DNA from: Noviherbaspirillum suwonense
Lineage (GTDB): Bacteria; Pseudomonadota; Gammaproteobacteria; Burkholderiales; Burkholderiaceae_D
Assembly: GCF_900182955.1 (NCBI RefSeq)
Contig: NZ_FXUL01000032.1
Span: forward strand, 1 to 64,000
Length of the DNA: 64,000 bases
Direction: 5' to 3'
How positions within the stretch are numbered: position 1 is the stretch's first letter; each line of letters starts with the position of its first letter. The notes beneath the pieces were generated by a model. It saw only the letters and a program-made list of their open reading frames with translations, made no database searches and was not told where the DNA came from. Shown one piece after another: positions 18,174-28,076 of this stretch. The position numbers and the translations under genes are program-made.

Positions 18174-18599
18174 ATGCAGCCAATTAGTCGCTGTTCTATT
18201 ATTTTGATCGCGATCGGAAATCTCAGCCCGCGACTTGCCATTGCATCTCAAGAATTTGCGAGTATGGTTGGCTCGAAATTGATGTGGCATCACGTAGAAG
18301 ACGTAGAGTTGAAGCAGGACGTTTTTCTTGAAAGCCTATTCAATGAACCTGCGAAATTAGCGTGGATTTTTGCGAATGACTCGGAGGTGAAAAAACCGAT
18401 GTTGGCCTATTGTCATTCGAGGTTGCAGAGAACCGTTCCAGTGATGATTGCCAGTTTTTTAGACGGGCAGGAACAGGAGATAGAAAATGCAACTCATCCG
18501 ATCCTTAAGGAAGGGGCGATACTTCAACCGTATACCAACGAGACTTTCAGCCTTATTTTGGAAATGATAAGGGGGGCTGTCAGCAAGTCCAATCTGTAG
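18174..18599 (+). CDS. Unknown protein downstream of 17498 gene
   Basis: A 141-residue protein from the ATG at 18174, chosen because AAGGAA stands just upstream; an in-frame ATG at 18096 overlaps the previous gene and lacks a ribosome binding site. A hydrophobic stretch (ISRCSIILIAIGNL) at the N-terminus could be a buried strand or weak membrane segment. The rest is soluble and helical, with no motif I recognise. It begins 61 bp after the stop of the preceding orphan gene. Confidence 0.45.
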   Translation: MQPISRCSIILIAIGNLSPRLAIASQEFASMVGSKLMWHHVEDVELKQDVFLESLFNEPAKLAWIFANDSEVKKPMLAYCHSRLQRTVPVMIASFLDGQEQEIENATHPILKEGAILQPYTNETFSLILEMIRGAVSKSNL

Positions 18600-18764
18600 G
18601 CAGCATGCTTGGGCCACTTCATTACACAGAGCTAAAATTCTGGCGGCCAGGTCCATGATTTTTAAAGCAGTCATGAGCCAAGAATGGCGTCGCGCTTACG
18701 TAAGCCTCCTGATCCTCAAAAGCTCAGCCCGCTTGTACAATCATTTTTTGGAGGATTAAAGCTG

Positions 18765-19208
18765 ATGCCTATCTTCACTGTCGGATATGAAGGACTGGAC
18801 ATTGACGTATTCATGTCGTTGCTCGCAGAGCACAATGTCGAAACTGTCGTGGACATTCGTGAAATTCCTTTATCGCGTAAACCTGGATTTTCGAAGAAGT
18901 CGTTGACCAGCGCGCTGCATTTCTCTGGCTTCAAGTACGTCCACATGGTAAATCTAGGATGTCCGAAGCCGGTGCGCAATTGTTACCGTGAGGATGGCGA
19001 CTGGAAGCGCTACAAACAGGGTTTCCTGAAACACCTCAAGAAGCAAAAAGCTCCCATCGCCGAACTATCGGACCTCGCAGGTTCGTCGAATTGCGCATTG
19101 CTTTGTTATGAGGCCGACTTTAACTTCTGCCACCGTTCGATGGTGGCCAATGCTGTGCGCGACTACAGTGGGATGCGCGTCGAACACATTCGGGCCGTGA
19201 CCGTCTAA
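18765..19208 (+). CDS. DUF488 family protein
   Basis: A 147-residue DUF488 protein. It has the N-terminal TVGYEG motif, then VVDIREIPLSRKPGFSKK, an LGCPKPVRN segment, and the family hallmark cysteine/His cluster LLCYEADFNFCHRSMVA. The start at 18765 places MPIFTVGYEG first, as in the family, with GGAGG about 10 bases upstream. The biochemical role of DUF488 is unresolved. These genes are commonly found beside restriction-type loci, and here the gene faces the defence-like operon; the last 89 bp overlap the end of the opposite-strand gene at 19120. Confidence 0.85.
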   Translation: MPIFTVGYEGLDIDVFMSLLAEHNVETVVDIREIPLSRKPGFSKKSLTSALHFSGFKYVHMVNLGCPKPVRNCYREDGDWKRYKQGFLKHLKKQKAPIAELSDLAGSSNCALLCYEADFNFCHRSMVANAVRDYSGMRVEHIRAVTV

Positions 19209-20034
19209 ACAACGAGATCTGCACTACTTCGACAAGCTCCTGCTTAGGCGGATATACCAGACTGATGATCAGCCACTGGTCTTGAAACCGGTGCTGGTTG
19301 CCCAGTAGGTACATCAAGTCTCTTCCGCCAAGCGTTTTCTCCAGTTTGTCGCGGAACGGTGCTTCCCAATTGACGCCGTAGCTTTGGCGGCAGTTCCAAA
19401 ATAATGCGCCAGCTTCCCAATCGACACTCTTGTGCCTGTGCTCCTTCTCGCCCTCTGGCGTGTCACATACGTACCGGTAGTAAAAGTCGAAAGGCACTTT
19501 GCGCAGTTCTTTTACTTGCCGCTTCGCCTCGGCTTCGGAAAAGAGATCGCCCTGCATCTGCTCACGCATCAGCTTCTCTTTTTCCTCGTCCGTCCAGTCG
19601 TGGTTTCGAGCCTTGACGATCTCGAGGCCTATCAGCCTTTTCGGACGTAGCAGCGCGATAGACAGCCCATCGGTGATCCGCCCTGATTCGATGGAATCAA
19701 AGCTGTGAAATGCCGGGATCTTGTCCAACCACTCCCAACGGAAGGCCCAACCCTTCTTGGCATCGATTATGTCTCCACAGGTAATTGTGTCTATATACAG
19801 CTTGTGACTTTCGGGACGATGATCCTTGTTGGCTTTCTCGACCCGGACATCAATCCATTGCCATTTCTTGAATTGCTGACCCTGCTCGATCATTCGGAAC
19901 GGCACGGGGTACAAACGGCGCATCGAACCGTCCTGACTAATGCCCGCAACACACGATGTCTCGATGTACTGTGCGCTGGGCGAGGGGTATGTCTTCGCCA
20001 AAACAAGGATGCGCTCCAATTGACCCAATGCCAT
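19120..20034 (-). CDS. Unknown protein, last gene of defence-like operon
   Basis: A 304-residue soluble protein beginning LERILVLAKTYPSPSAQYIETSCVAG. Its Trp/Tyr-rich central region includes WEWLDKIPAF and FYYRYVCDTPEGEKEHRHK. I do not recognise a characterised family. Immediately downstream of the res gene (33 bp) and convergent with DUF488, it looks like a dedicated component of the cluster. The last 28 residues are basic, are read from the antisense strand of the DUF488 gene, and probably reflect loss of an earlier stop after the natural end QISLF. A nucleic-acid-binding role would fit the context but is a guess. Confidence 0.6.
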   Translation of the reverse strand: MALGQLERILVLAKTYPSPSAQYIETSCVAGISQDGSMRRLYPVPFRMIEQGQQFKKWQWIDVRVEKANKDHRPESHKLYIDTITCGDIIDAKKGWAFRWEWLDKIPAFHSFDSIESGRITDGLSIALLRPKRLIGLEIVKARNHDWTDEEKEKLMREQMQGDLFSEAEAKRQVKELRKVPFDFYYRYVCDTPEGEKEHRHKSVDWEAGALFWNCRQSYGVNWEAPFRDKLEKTLGGRDLMYLLGNQHRFQDQWLIISLVYPPKQELVEVVQISLFRRSRPECVRRASHCSRAQHWPPSNGGRS

Positions 20035-20067
20035 CGTTATTCCCCTCTCTCCCGATGTTGATTCGCC

Positions 20068-22068
20068 TTACAACAGAACCCGATAGTGTCGGTTGTCCGC
20101 GTCGGTTGACTTCATGAGCCGGTACTCCATGCCGCTCGCCACAGCAATTTGCTGGGCGAAGTCCTTCTTTGCCTGTACCACGGCATCTTCGATCTGGTTG
20201 TCAGCCTTTACTTCAACGATGACATACTTCAGGCTGCCATCCGGCTCTTCGCGCTGAAAAATGAAGTCGGGGTAATAGCTGCGGACAGTATGTGATCCCG
20301 GATCGATGTACTGGATAAAAAAATCGGACTGACCGTGGGTTAGCATTCCGGTGAAGTAGACCTTCTTCACCCTCTTCTCCCGCAGTAAGTCCCAGAACAA
20401 CCAATTCTCCGAACCGGAGTCAAAACAGTAGGTGTCGAGATGGAAGCTCTTGGCGCGTTCTTCATCAGTGAGTTGCAGGTCGAGCCTGCGCACGATCTTG
20501 TTTTTCGCCGCTGTCACTTCGTAGTAGCCGTTCGAGGGCAACTTTATCAGCTCGACCTCGTGTTCTTCGGTCTGCTGAGACTCATCGAGGTCATAGAGCT
20601 GACGGAAAAGTCGAGGGATGATTTCGTCGTACAGCAGCTCGTTGAACTCGTTGGTAATAGCCACAAGTTCATCGGTACCTTCCTTGGTCACGTCAAGCAG
20701 CTCCTCAATTTCCAATGGCTTTCGGTTGAGGTAACGCGACACCTCGGCCACCAGCGTCATGCGCGAAAAGGTTCGCTTTTCACGGCGCGCTGTCAGGTCG
20801 AAGGTGCGGCTGTCCGACGCACGTGCTGCATCGGCTGCGGTCAGTCCTACCTGTTGGGTTTCGATCAACCGGTACTTTTCGATAAGCGTGTTCCAAGTCT
20901 CGCGATCAGCACGCTCGGGCACCAGGTCCTGGCCCGGTATGGGTTGCTTTTCGCGCATCAGGTACTGCTTCCGCACCCGCACCAGTTTGATCTTTACCGG
21001 AGGCGCGACCACGCGCACTTCAACGCGTTCTTTGTCGCTGCCCGTCTTCTGTAACTCGTCGACGCTGATGCGGAAATTTTGCTGCAGCTCGTCATTCAGG
21101 GTGTTCAGGTTGTCGTTCGAGAGGAATACATGGCCGGTATGCTGAGCCTCCCCGATGGCGCGCAAACAGCGCATCGTGGCTTGCAGGACGAATACTTTTG
21201 ACTTCGGCTCGCGGAATAGACCCACCCCGAACAGCGAGCGACAGTTCCAGCCCTCGCGGCCCTTATTGACAAGTAGGACGAACTGCTTTTCTGAGCCTTC
21301 AGTATCTAGGCGATTGAACTCGCGGATGTCGTCGTTGGTGGTGAGCTTGTCGTCGCCGACGTTGACCAGGATGCGCGAGGTCGGGATACCATGCTTGTAC
21401 AGCGCCCGCTCGACCGCTGGTTTCAGCTCACCGGTCAGCTCGTTAACGGTGGCGGCAAAGAAAGCCAACTTGGGCAGCAGGCCCTCCGGGCGCAACTCGC
21501 CTGACTCCTTTAGAAAAGCCTCGACGGCAATGTCCACAAACTCGTCGGTACGGGTGTTGCCATAGCCGTGCAGCACCACCTTTTTAAGGTAGTTCTTTTC
21601 GATGGCCTCTTTCAGGCCATAGGCGTATACCACCTCCGGTAGCACCTCGCGCCCGACGTATGGTGTGCCGGTATAGTTGTAGCAGGCCACGACGCGGGTT
21701 CCTGCTGCATTGAGGCTGGCCGCGAGGAGGTCGATTGTGGTACGCAGGCTGGTGTCGGCTTCCTTCGAGCCAACGCCCATGTCCTTGGCCAGCGCCTTCC
21801 CAAAGGCGTGATGAGCCTCGTCCACGTAGATGCCTAACTGCTCTAGGCGGCGCAGTTTTTCGAAGCGCTGGTTAGTGGTCAGTTCGCCTTCCTCTTCCGG
21901 CTGGTCGAAGTTGTAGAGATCGGCGGCGTCAGCATAGACGCCGGTGGCCGTGAGCGTTTCGCCAGTGGCGCTGAACAGCTTGTTCACGGCGGTCTTTTCC
22001 TTGTGCTGGCGCTTAAGGATAATCTTCTGTGTGTTAGAAACGATAATGTTGAAACGCGAGCGATCCAT
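20068..22068 (-). pseudogene. Type III Res-like helicase-nuclease, C-terminal part
   Basis: The C-terminal three-quarters of a Res-type SF2 helicase. It shows the DEAH-like box YVDEAHHAF, motif III TGTPYVG, an RecA2 domain with NKGREGWNCRSL and QATMRCLRAIG, and a C-terminal PD-(D/E)XK nuclease (YYPDFIFQ...VIVEVKAD). The frame is open upstream to an in-frame TAG at 22099-22101, and the same frame continues beyond it as the N-terminal part (22099-22785). The intact gene would encode about 905 residues. The ATG at 22068 is internal, so any product made from it would lack the Walker A motor motif. Confidence 0.85.
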
Positions 22069-22098
22069 CGTGTCCAGCGACGTACCTGCTTCTTCAAG

Positions 22099-22785
22099 CT
22101 AATGAAAGCGCAGGTGCGTTGTCAGGAAGTTGACGTACTCCGGCGGCACCACGCGGGTGAGGTCGAAGGACTCGATTTCCTTCAGTGAATGCAGCACGGT
22201 CTTGTCCGGCGCGAACACCAGTGCATTGTGGCAGTAGCGCGCATCCTTCTCGAACTTGTTGCCAAGCAGGAACTCGTAGAAAATGCAGGTCGCCATGAGG
22301 ATGGTTTTGCCGGTACCCATCGTCAGCGCAAAGATGTAGTTTGGGTAGACGCGCGAGTTCTTGCGCATCTTGTCGAACAGCACTTTGTACGAGTTCAGTT
22401 CCAATTCATCACTTTCGCCGAACTCGAACATCTCCTGCCCAGCGGTCCCGAGGAAGGTGCCGAACTTGCGGCCCTCAAACTTGCCGCTGCGTTTGTACCA
22501 CGCCTCGAAGATTTCCTCGACCTTGCCGTTGCCGAGAAACTCTTTGAGGAAGACATAGGTTTCCAGCGCCTCAAACTGCGGCTGGCGTAGGAAGGCTTTG
22601 GGATTCTTTTCCGGATTGTTGAAATCGAGGAACTTGCGGGTCAGCTCCTTGTAGTTCTGCCGGATCACGCCCCGGTTGTCTTGGTAGAACCGCCACAGAA
22701 AGCGGAAGAAGGCGAAGTCGAGCGACGCGCCCGATGTGTTGGCCGCCTTCGCACTGACCTTGGCCGCTGTGCGTTTAGTTGCCAT
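22099..22785 (-). pseudogene. Type III Res-like helicase, N-terminal part ended by amber codon
   Basis: A 228-residue N-terminal piece of the Res-like protein. It carries a helical DUF-like lead (FLWRFYQDNRGVIRQNY) and Walker A LTMGTGKTILMAT near residue 155. It ends at TAG in the context THLRFH-stop-LEEAGTSLDTMDRSRFN. The reading frame does not change across the stop, so a single base change (for example in a Tyr codon) explains the break. It overlaps the end of the methyltransferase gene by 11 bp, as expected for a coupled mod-res pair. Truncated here, it has an ATP-binding loop but no DEAH box. Confidence 0.85.
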
Positions 22786-24286
22786 TGCTGACGGTCCCTT
22801 CCCACGATTCCGACAGCAAGTCGGTGATCTTCACGCGAATGGTGCCCGCGTCGTCCGGAACCTTGTACACGCCCTTGACCAGATCGTCTTTGCCCGGAAT
22901 GTCCACCACTGCTGGCTGCAGTACCGCGCCGTCGTAGTTCCAGTCGATCAGCACGCTCTCGGCCAGCTCCTTCCAATCCTCGACCGACTCCTTCTGGAGT
23001 GAGAGCTTTTGCAGCAGATTCATCGGGTAAAACTTTGCGATGACCAAATCCCCCTTCTTGATGGCAACCTTTGCTTCAGAGTCGCGCTTGAACTCGAGAT
23101 TGGCCTTGTCGCGCAAGATATCCACCACCTCCACGTCGATCTTGAAAGGCTTCGTAGCTAGTTCCAGTTGGGCGGTCAAGTCTGGTTCATGGCCCATACA
23201 TACGAGTGAGATTTTCTCGACCGGGCGGTTAGGGTTTTCGTTCTGTTTGCGCTGCCACGCCTTGTAGTCAAAGCCCGCGATCAGCTCGTTCAGGTCGGCG
23301 CGCGTGGCAATGCGGTTGACGGGCATGATCTTGACCATGCGCCCATCCTTCTCACCGTCGAACACGGTGCTGAACTCCAGCTTCTGCACTTCCAACGCTT
23401 CGATCAGCAGTTCTTTGGCCTGAACCGGATTACGGAAAATGTCGTAGTGGTTGACGTTGTAAACCTCGAAGCCAATGAAGTGCTTGCCATCACCATCAAG
23501 CGGTTGTTGGCGCAGTTCATTTGCAATACCGAGCAACCGCTTGGTTGTCGTCTGAACAGCGCCCAGATTGATGTCTGCGCCAATGAAACGGCGACCACAT
23601 TTCATGGCAGCGGCTTGGGTTGTTCCCGACCCCATGAAACAGTCGAACACAAGCTCGCCGGGACGCGTAGAAGCTTTGATAATTCGTTCCACCAAAGCTT
23701 CTGGCTTCTGCGTCGGATAGTCTTGGCGTTCTTTGGCAACAGGATTCACAGGCGGAATGTCATCCCACACTGAATCAATGATATCGCCCTCAACTTCGTC
23801 AAGGTAGATAACTCTTGCACCACCGCCAGTCGGATTCACATCGTCGCGGTAAAGACGGCCATTTTCGTCCTTCTTGAATCGCTTTATGTAATCCGGCCCG
23901 TGGGGGCGGAACTGAACTTTCCAGTAGTAGTCTTCTGTTCGGGCGTATGAAAATATTGTGTCGTGCTTCTGCGGGAATTTCCTAGACGTGGACCGTTTAA
24001 ATCCAAAGTAACTCCAAATTATTTCATTTCTGAAATTGTTTGCGCCAAATACTTCATCGAGGATCATTCGGATGAAGTGGTTCTTATGCCAGTCACAGTG
24101 GACGTAAATACTCCCTTCTTTAGAGAGGAGTTCTCTGGCCAACACGAGTCTTTCGTACATAAACTGGAGATACTCGTCGTTTGTCCAAATGTCCGTGTAC
24201 TGTTTTTCTTCAAAAACGCTCTGTTCAGTTTCGGCTTGATAACCTTGTAACTTGGATTTTTTTCTTATAATCTGCCTTTGAATCAA
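22775..24286 (-). pseudogene. Type III Mod-like DNA methyltransferase, C-terminal part
   Basis: Most of a beta-class amino-methyltransferase. The family order is kept: the DPPF motif lies in the preceding fragment, and the SAM-binding motif FDCFMGSGTT lies here near residue 214, followed by GRRFIGADI. The TQKPEALVERII motif is also typical of type III Mod and related enzymes. There is no true start; the frame becomes open at the A7 tract (plus-strand T7, 24257-24263), where removing one A joins KADYKKK to SKLQGYQAETEQ. The C-terminal 250 residues are probably target recognition and Res contact. Its stop overlaps the res start. Confidence 0.85.
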
Positions 24287-24926
24287 ACGGCGGATCGATG
24301 TAGATCAAATCAACCTTGCCTCGGAATTTTTTGAGCAGATGGCTCATCACCTGTAGATTGTCGCCCCAAAATATCTTGTTGCGCCATCCATCAACTTCTT
24401 CACTGTGCACTTCCTTGAGTTGCGCTGGAAAGTACTGAGTAGACGTAAACGGGCGTTTCCCGCGCCAGCTCAGCATCGGGTACCCCTTGACTGGGGCGAA
24501 CTCGTATTTCTCGATGCTGGTCTTACCGACATCAGCGGCAGTTAGCGGTAGGGGGGGCTGCGAAGGATGTAGGTTACTCAAGATTCTTCTCTGTTGTGGA
24601 TGGTTGACTTTATGCGTGCTGGTAGGTGATCGGCGCGGCGGTATCTGCCTTGGTGTCGGAGTGGATGAAGCGGCTTTCAGGAGCCGAGCAATTAACGCAT
24701 TCTTCCGTCCCGTCGACTCGACGCCCGCAGCCTCGCAAACTTGCTTGACCTCGGACTCGCCGAGATAGCCAAGAAGGGTCTCTGGCAGGCATCGCCGCGC
24801 AGACAAGATCGCGTTGATCAACGCCTGACGGTTGCGCTTGTCATTAACGGACAGCTCAAAGTCGGCAATGATCTGTCGAAGCGTTGGGACGCTGGAAATT
24901 GTGAGGATGTGCGGCTTTAGTCTCAT
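24225..24926 (-). pseudogene. Type III Mod-like methyltransferase, N-terminal part
   Basis: A 233-residue N-terminal piece starting at the ATG at 24926, whose ATGA overlaps the stop of the helicase-nuclease gene. Residues about 45-88 resemble a SAP-type DNA-binding helix pair (LGESEVKQVCEAAGVESTGRKNALIARLL), followed by a Pro/Ser-rich linker. The catalytic motif IYIDPPFDSKADY is at about residues 208-220. The frame shifts just after this at a run of seven A and ends within 20 codons. Type III mod genes are often phase-variable through such tracts, but A7 is short; simple decay or sequence error is equally possible. Confidence 0.8.
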
Positions 24927-26263
24927 TTTGGTTTGGCGAAATTCCAATTCTTGTTGTCGCAGTAAGCGCGCATATCGCAGTCCTGGCACAGCTTGGCCGG
25001 ACGTGCGGCAATCTGATAGTCCTGCCGCTCGATACGCGCCACGATGTCATCAAAGCGCGCGATTGTTTTGCCGATAGCGCGATCGTCCTTAGTGAAGGAC
25101 ACGTAGGGGTTTCCCCCGTCCTCGCCGGTGTAGTACAGGTGCATCCGGCTGACTTTCTGACCAGTGCGCTGCTCGACCAGATGGGCATATACCTCCAACT
25201 GGTGCTGGTACTGTTGGATTCGGCTGCGATCCTTTTCCATGTCGGGCTTCTTCTCCGACTTGAAGTCGATGATCTCAACCGTGTCGTGCTCGCCCCGAAT
25301 GAGGTCGACGCTGCCTTTAAGGATGTACTGATCCTTGACCAACGAAATCTCGACCTCGGCCTCTTTGATGCGATCCCAATTGCCGTTCTCGCGCTCGTAG
25401 TAGCGCATCACGTGCAGCAGCGCTGCCTGCTGCGAACTGGGCGCGAGGTACACGCGCTCCTTCTTGGAGAGCAGCGCGTAGTTGGCCGAAAACCAGTCCT
25501 TGATGGCATTGGAGCTTAGGCTGCCTTCTTCGCCACGCAAAACGGTCTTGTGAATGTCCTCGATGGTCTGATGTACCAGCGTTCCGAACAGCATCGGGCT
25601 TTCACGGATCGCTGCAAACCCCAGCTCCTTGAAGAAGCGGTACTGCTCCGCGCAGTTTTCGAACACGGTTATGTGCGAGGTGAACGAGTATTCGCGCTTA
25701 AGGTTGATCTGCTTGACGGCCTCATAGCTGAGGGCCGCGAGGTCAACATCGCGCCAGCTTGGCAGTTCGTAGAACAGGCGGTCGAAGTATTTGGACGGCG
25801 ACCTGCCGTGCCCTTGCTTTTCTTGCGCGGCCAGCATCAGCAGGTTCTGCGCGCGAGAGAAGGCTGTGTAGAACAGCCTCCAGAAGTCGAAGTTCTTGAT
25901 GTCGTCTAGCGGCTCGAAGCGTTCCTTCGAAAGGTAGCCACCGTCCTCCAGCAGCACGTCTAGTGCGCCGTATTGCTTGCGCGGTACTGCCTCCAGCGAG
26001 CCGCAGACGACGACAGGGAACTCCAATCCTTTGGACTGGTGGATTGTGAGGAAAGATACACAGCCCTTGGGCGCGTACTCGGCCTCATCCTCGTATTCGC
26101 CGATGCCGCCGTCCACAAGAAAGCGCAGGAACTGGTTGAACAGGTCGCGAATGTTCTTTTCCAGCCATTCGGGATTGAGCACGCTGACAAAATGCAGATA
26201 TTCGAACTTGGTGAGCAACTTGGAGAAGGTGCCGAGGTTGCGCGCAGCGCGACCCTTATCCAC
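24923..26263 (-). pseudogene. UvrD helicase / Fe-S nuclease fusion, C-terminal part
   Basis: The second half of a UvrD-type helicase with a C-terminal nuclease. Helicase motifs V and VI are present (FLTIHQSKGLEFP; WRLFYTAFSRAQN). They are followed by a PD-(D/E)XK domain with FGTLVHQTIEDIH, GSVDLIRG and EIIDFKSEKK. Cysteines NCAEQY and the terminal LCQDCDMRAYC cluster fit an AddB/Cas4-type 4Fe-4S site. The frame is open upstream to the in-frame TAG at 26393-26395 and is the same frame as 26393-27838; the ATG at 26263 is internal. The intact protein would be about 972 residues. Confidence 0.85.
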
Positions 26264-26392
26264 GCCCTTTACGGCATCCTCGACGAGGAAGCGCGCGAAC
26301 AGCGGAAACTGGAGCAGTTGGTAGAACAGGCCGGAGAACGAGTAGTCGGTGTTCTGGGCAAGCGCGGCGTGGCGCTTGGCCAGCGGTCGCGC

Positions 26393-27838
26393 CTAATCTA
26401 GCAGTGGCTTGTTTTCCGGCTTGCGCAATTCCGTGGTAAACGCCGTGAAGCACTGTTGGTCGTAGTAGTCCCAGATTGGAAGCGTGACACCTTCGGCCCA
26501 CGCCCGCACCTTTGGAAACTGCGGGAACAAGAAGATCAGCGCGCCAATCATCAGGCGAATTTCCTCGCGCTCGAAGAACATGTTCGAGCGCGGCGAGAAC
26601 ACGGGGACGCCCTCCGCTTCGAGAAATCGCGCCAGCTTAACCACTTTCTCGTTCTTGACCGAACGGAACAGGAAGGCAACTTGATTCCAGTCCGTTAGCT
26701 TGCCGGACGCATTCAGGACTTTAAGAAAGGCCAGCACCTCAGCGTGCCAGTTGGTGGTTTCGTCCTTGTTGTCAGTGGCAGTCAGCCGCAGCGCGGTGGG
26801 CATGTCGGGGAAGTCACCCTCTCGCGGGAGTATCTGCTTTGCAAAGCGGAAGCTGCGTGAGCCGTCATCCCACGTCTGCTCGCGCATCCACTCGTTGTAG
26901 AAGCGGATAATGTCTGGATGCGAGCGGTAATTCACGGAAAGCGTAACGCGCTTGCACTGGCCCTCGTCGAACAGCGCGGGGAACTCCAGGATGTTGCGGA
27001 TGGTGGCCCCGCGGAAGCGGTACAAGCCTTGGTCGTCGTCGCCTACAACGCACAGATTCCGTTTGTCGCCAGCCAGAAGCAGGAGAATGCGCTCTTGAAT
27101 GGTGTTGGTGTCCTGGTACTCGTCGACCATCAGGTAGGTCAGCTTCTCGCGCAGTTGCGCCAGCACGTCTGGGCACATTTCCAGCAAACGCAGCGCCTCG
27201 TATTGGATGCCGGAGAAGTCAAGCGAGTTGTTTTCGTGCAGCAGATCCTGATACTTGTTGAAGCACGCGGCCAGCGCACGGATTTCCACTTCGGGGGCAG
27301 CCGCCAGCGTGGCAGGGTCAATCGCTTCCTCGCTGACCTTGTTAAGCCACTTAAGAAGATTTTCCGACTGCGCCCAGCGGCCCAACTGATCGCCTCCAAT
27401 GACGAGCTGAGCATCGGGCAGTTCGCGAAAATCTTTAATGCGCTGGTAAAGGAAATACTGCTGGTCGAATTGGTCAAATAGCGTGAAGCTGCGCTTGAGT
27501 CGCGTGAACTCGCGGTAGTCCTCCAGCAAACGCAAACATATCGAATGGAACGTGCCGAGGTACATTTCGTTCAAGTTGAACTGGATGCCCAGTTCCGCCA
27601 GCCGGTTGGAAATGCGAGTAGTTAGCTCGCGCGCGGCTTTGTCTGTAAACGTCACCACAAGCAGCGACTCGGGAGCTACCCCTTTGTGGGTAATGAGGTA
27701 AACAATGCGCTCGACTAGCGTGAACGTCTTGCCGGATCCGGGCCCCGCGATGATTAACACCGGGCCATCGGTGGCCAAGATCGCTTCCAGTTGCTGGGGA
27801 TTAGCCTTGCTTTGAAGAGTTACGGTACTAGCAGTCAT
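26393..27838 (-). pseudogene. UvrD-type helicase, N-terminal part ended by amber codon
   Basis: About 481 residues of an SF1 helicase. Walker A is IIAGPGSGKTFTLV near residue 32; then come VTFTDKAARELTTRI, Walker B YLMVDEYQDTNTIQ, the motif III region GDDDQGLYRFRGA and motif IV SVNYRSHPDII. The frame ends at TAG after NKPLLD and continues in the same frame as ARPLAKRHAALAQNTDYSF, so one substitution (for example in a Trp codon) broke the gene. The start is the ATG at 27838; an alternative GTG lies at 27847. It is first in the operon and divergent from the ATPase gene at 28077. Confidence 0.85.
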
Positions 27839-27975
27839 TCCGCCCACGTGTCGAATGTTGTGGCCAGGCGGAAGACGATGCGCTTACCTGCCTTCAGGTA
27901 GGCGCCCGCTTCGTAGATCGTAAGGATCGTGTCCCGTTGGTCGTTCATATACTTGCCTGTTCGCCTATCGCTTAG

Positions 27976-28005
27976 TTGGTCTGCTGGCGTATCTTGGCAT
28001 AAAAT
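27976..28005 (+). promoter_or_regulatory. Candidate sigma70 promoter for the sacsin-like ATPase gene
   Basis: TTGGTC at 27976-27981 and TAAAAT at 28000-28005 are separated by 18 bases, an acceptable sigma70 arrangement. They lie about 70 bases before the GTG at 28077. The region 27848-28076 is the only gap between the two divergent arms of the cluster and must also drive the leftward operon. Confidence 0.35.
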
Positions 28006-28076
28006 GTTTCGATTTGGAAAAATTAGGCAAACTTGGCACTAACTTTGAGGCCGAAATGCTGCATTAAGGGGAAGCT

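Noticed and set aside
22099-26395. Amber codons as a recoding or amber-suppressing code
   Set aside because: Other genes in the window use TAG as their normal stop, and the third lesion is a frameshift, so general suppression is unlikely.
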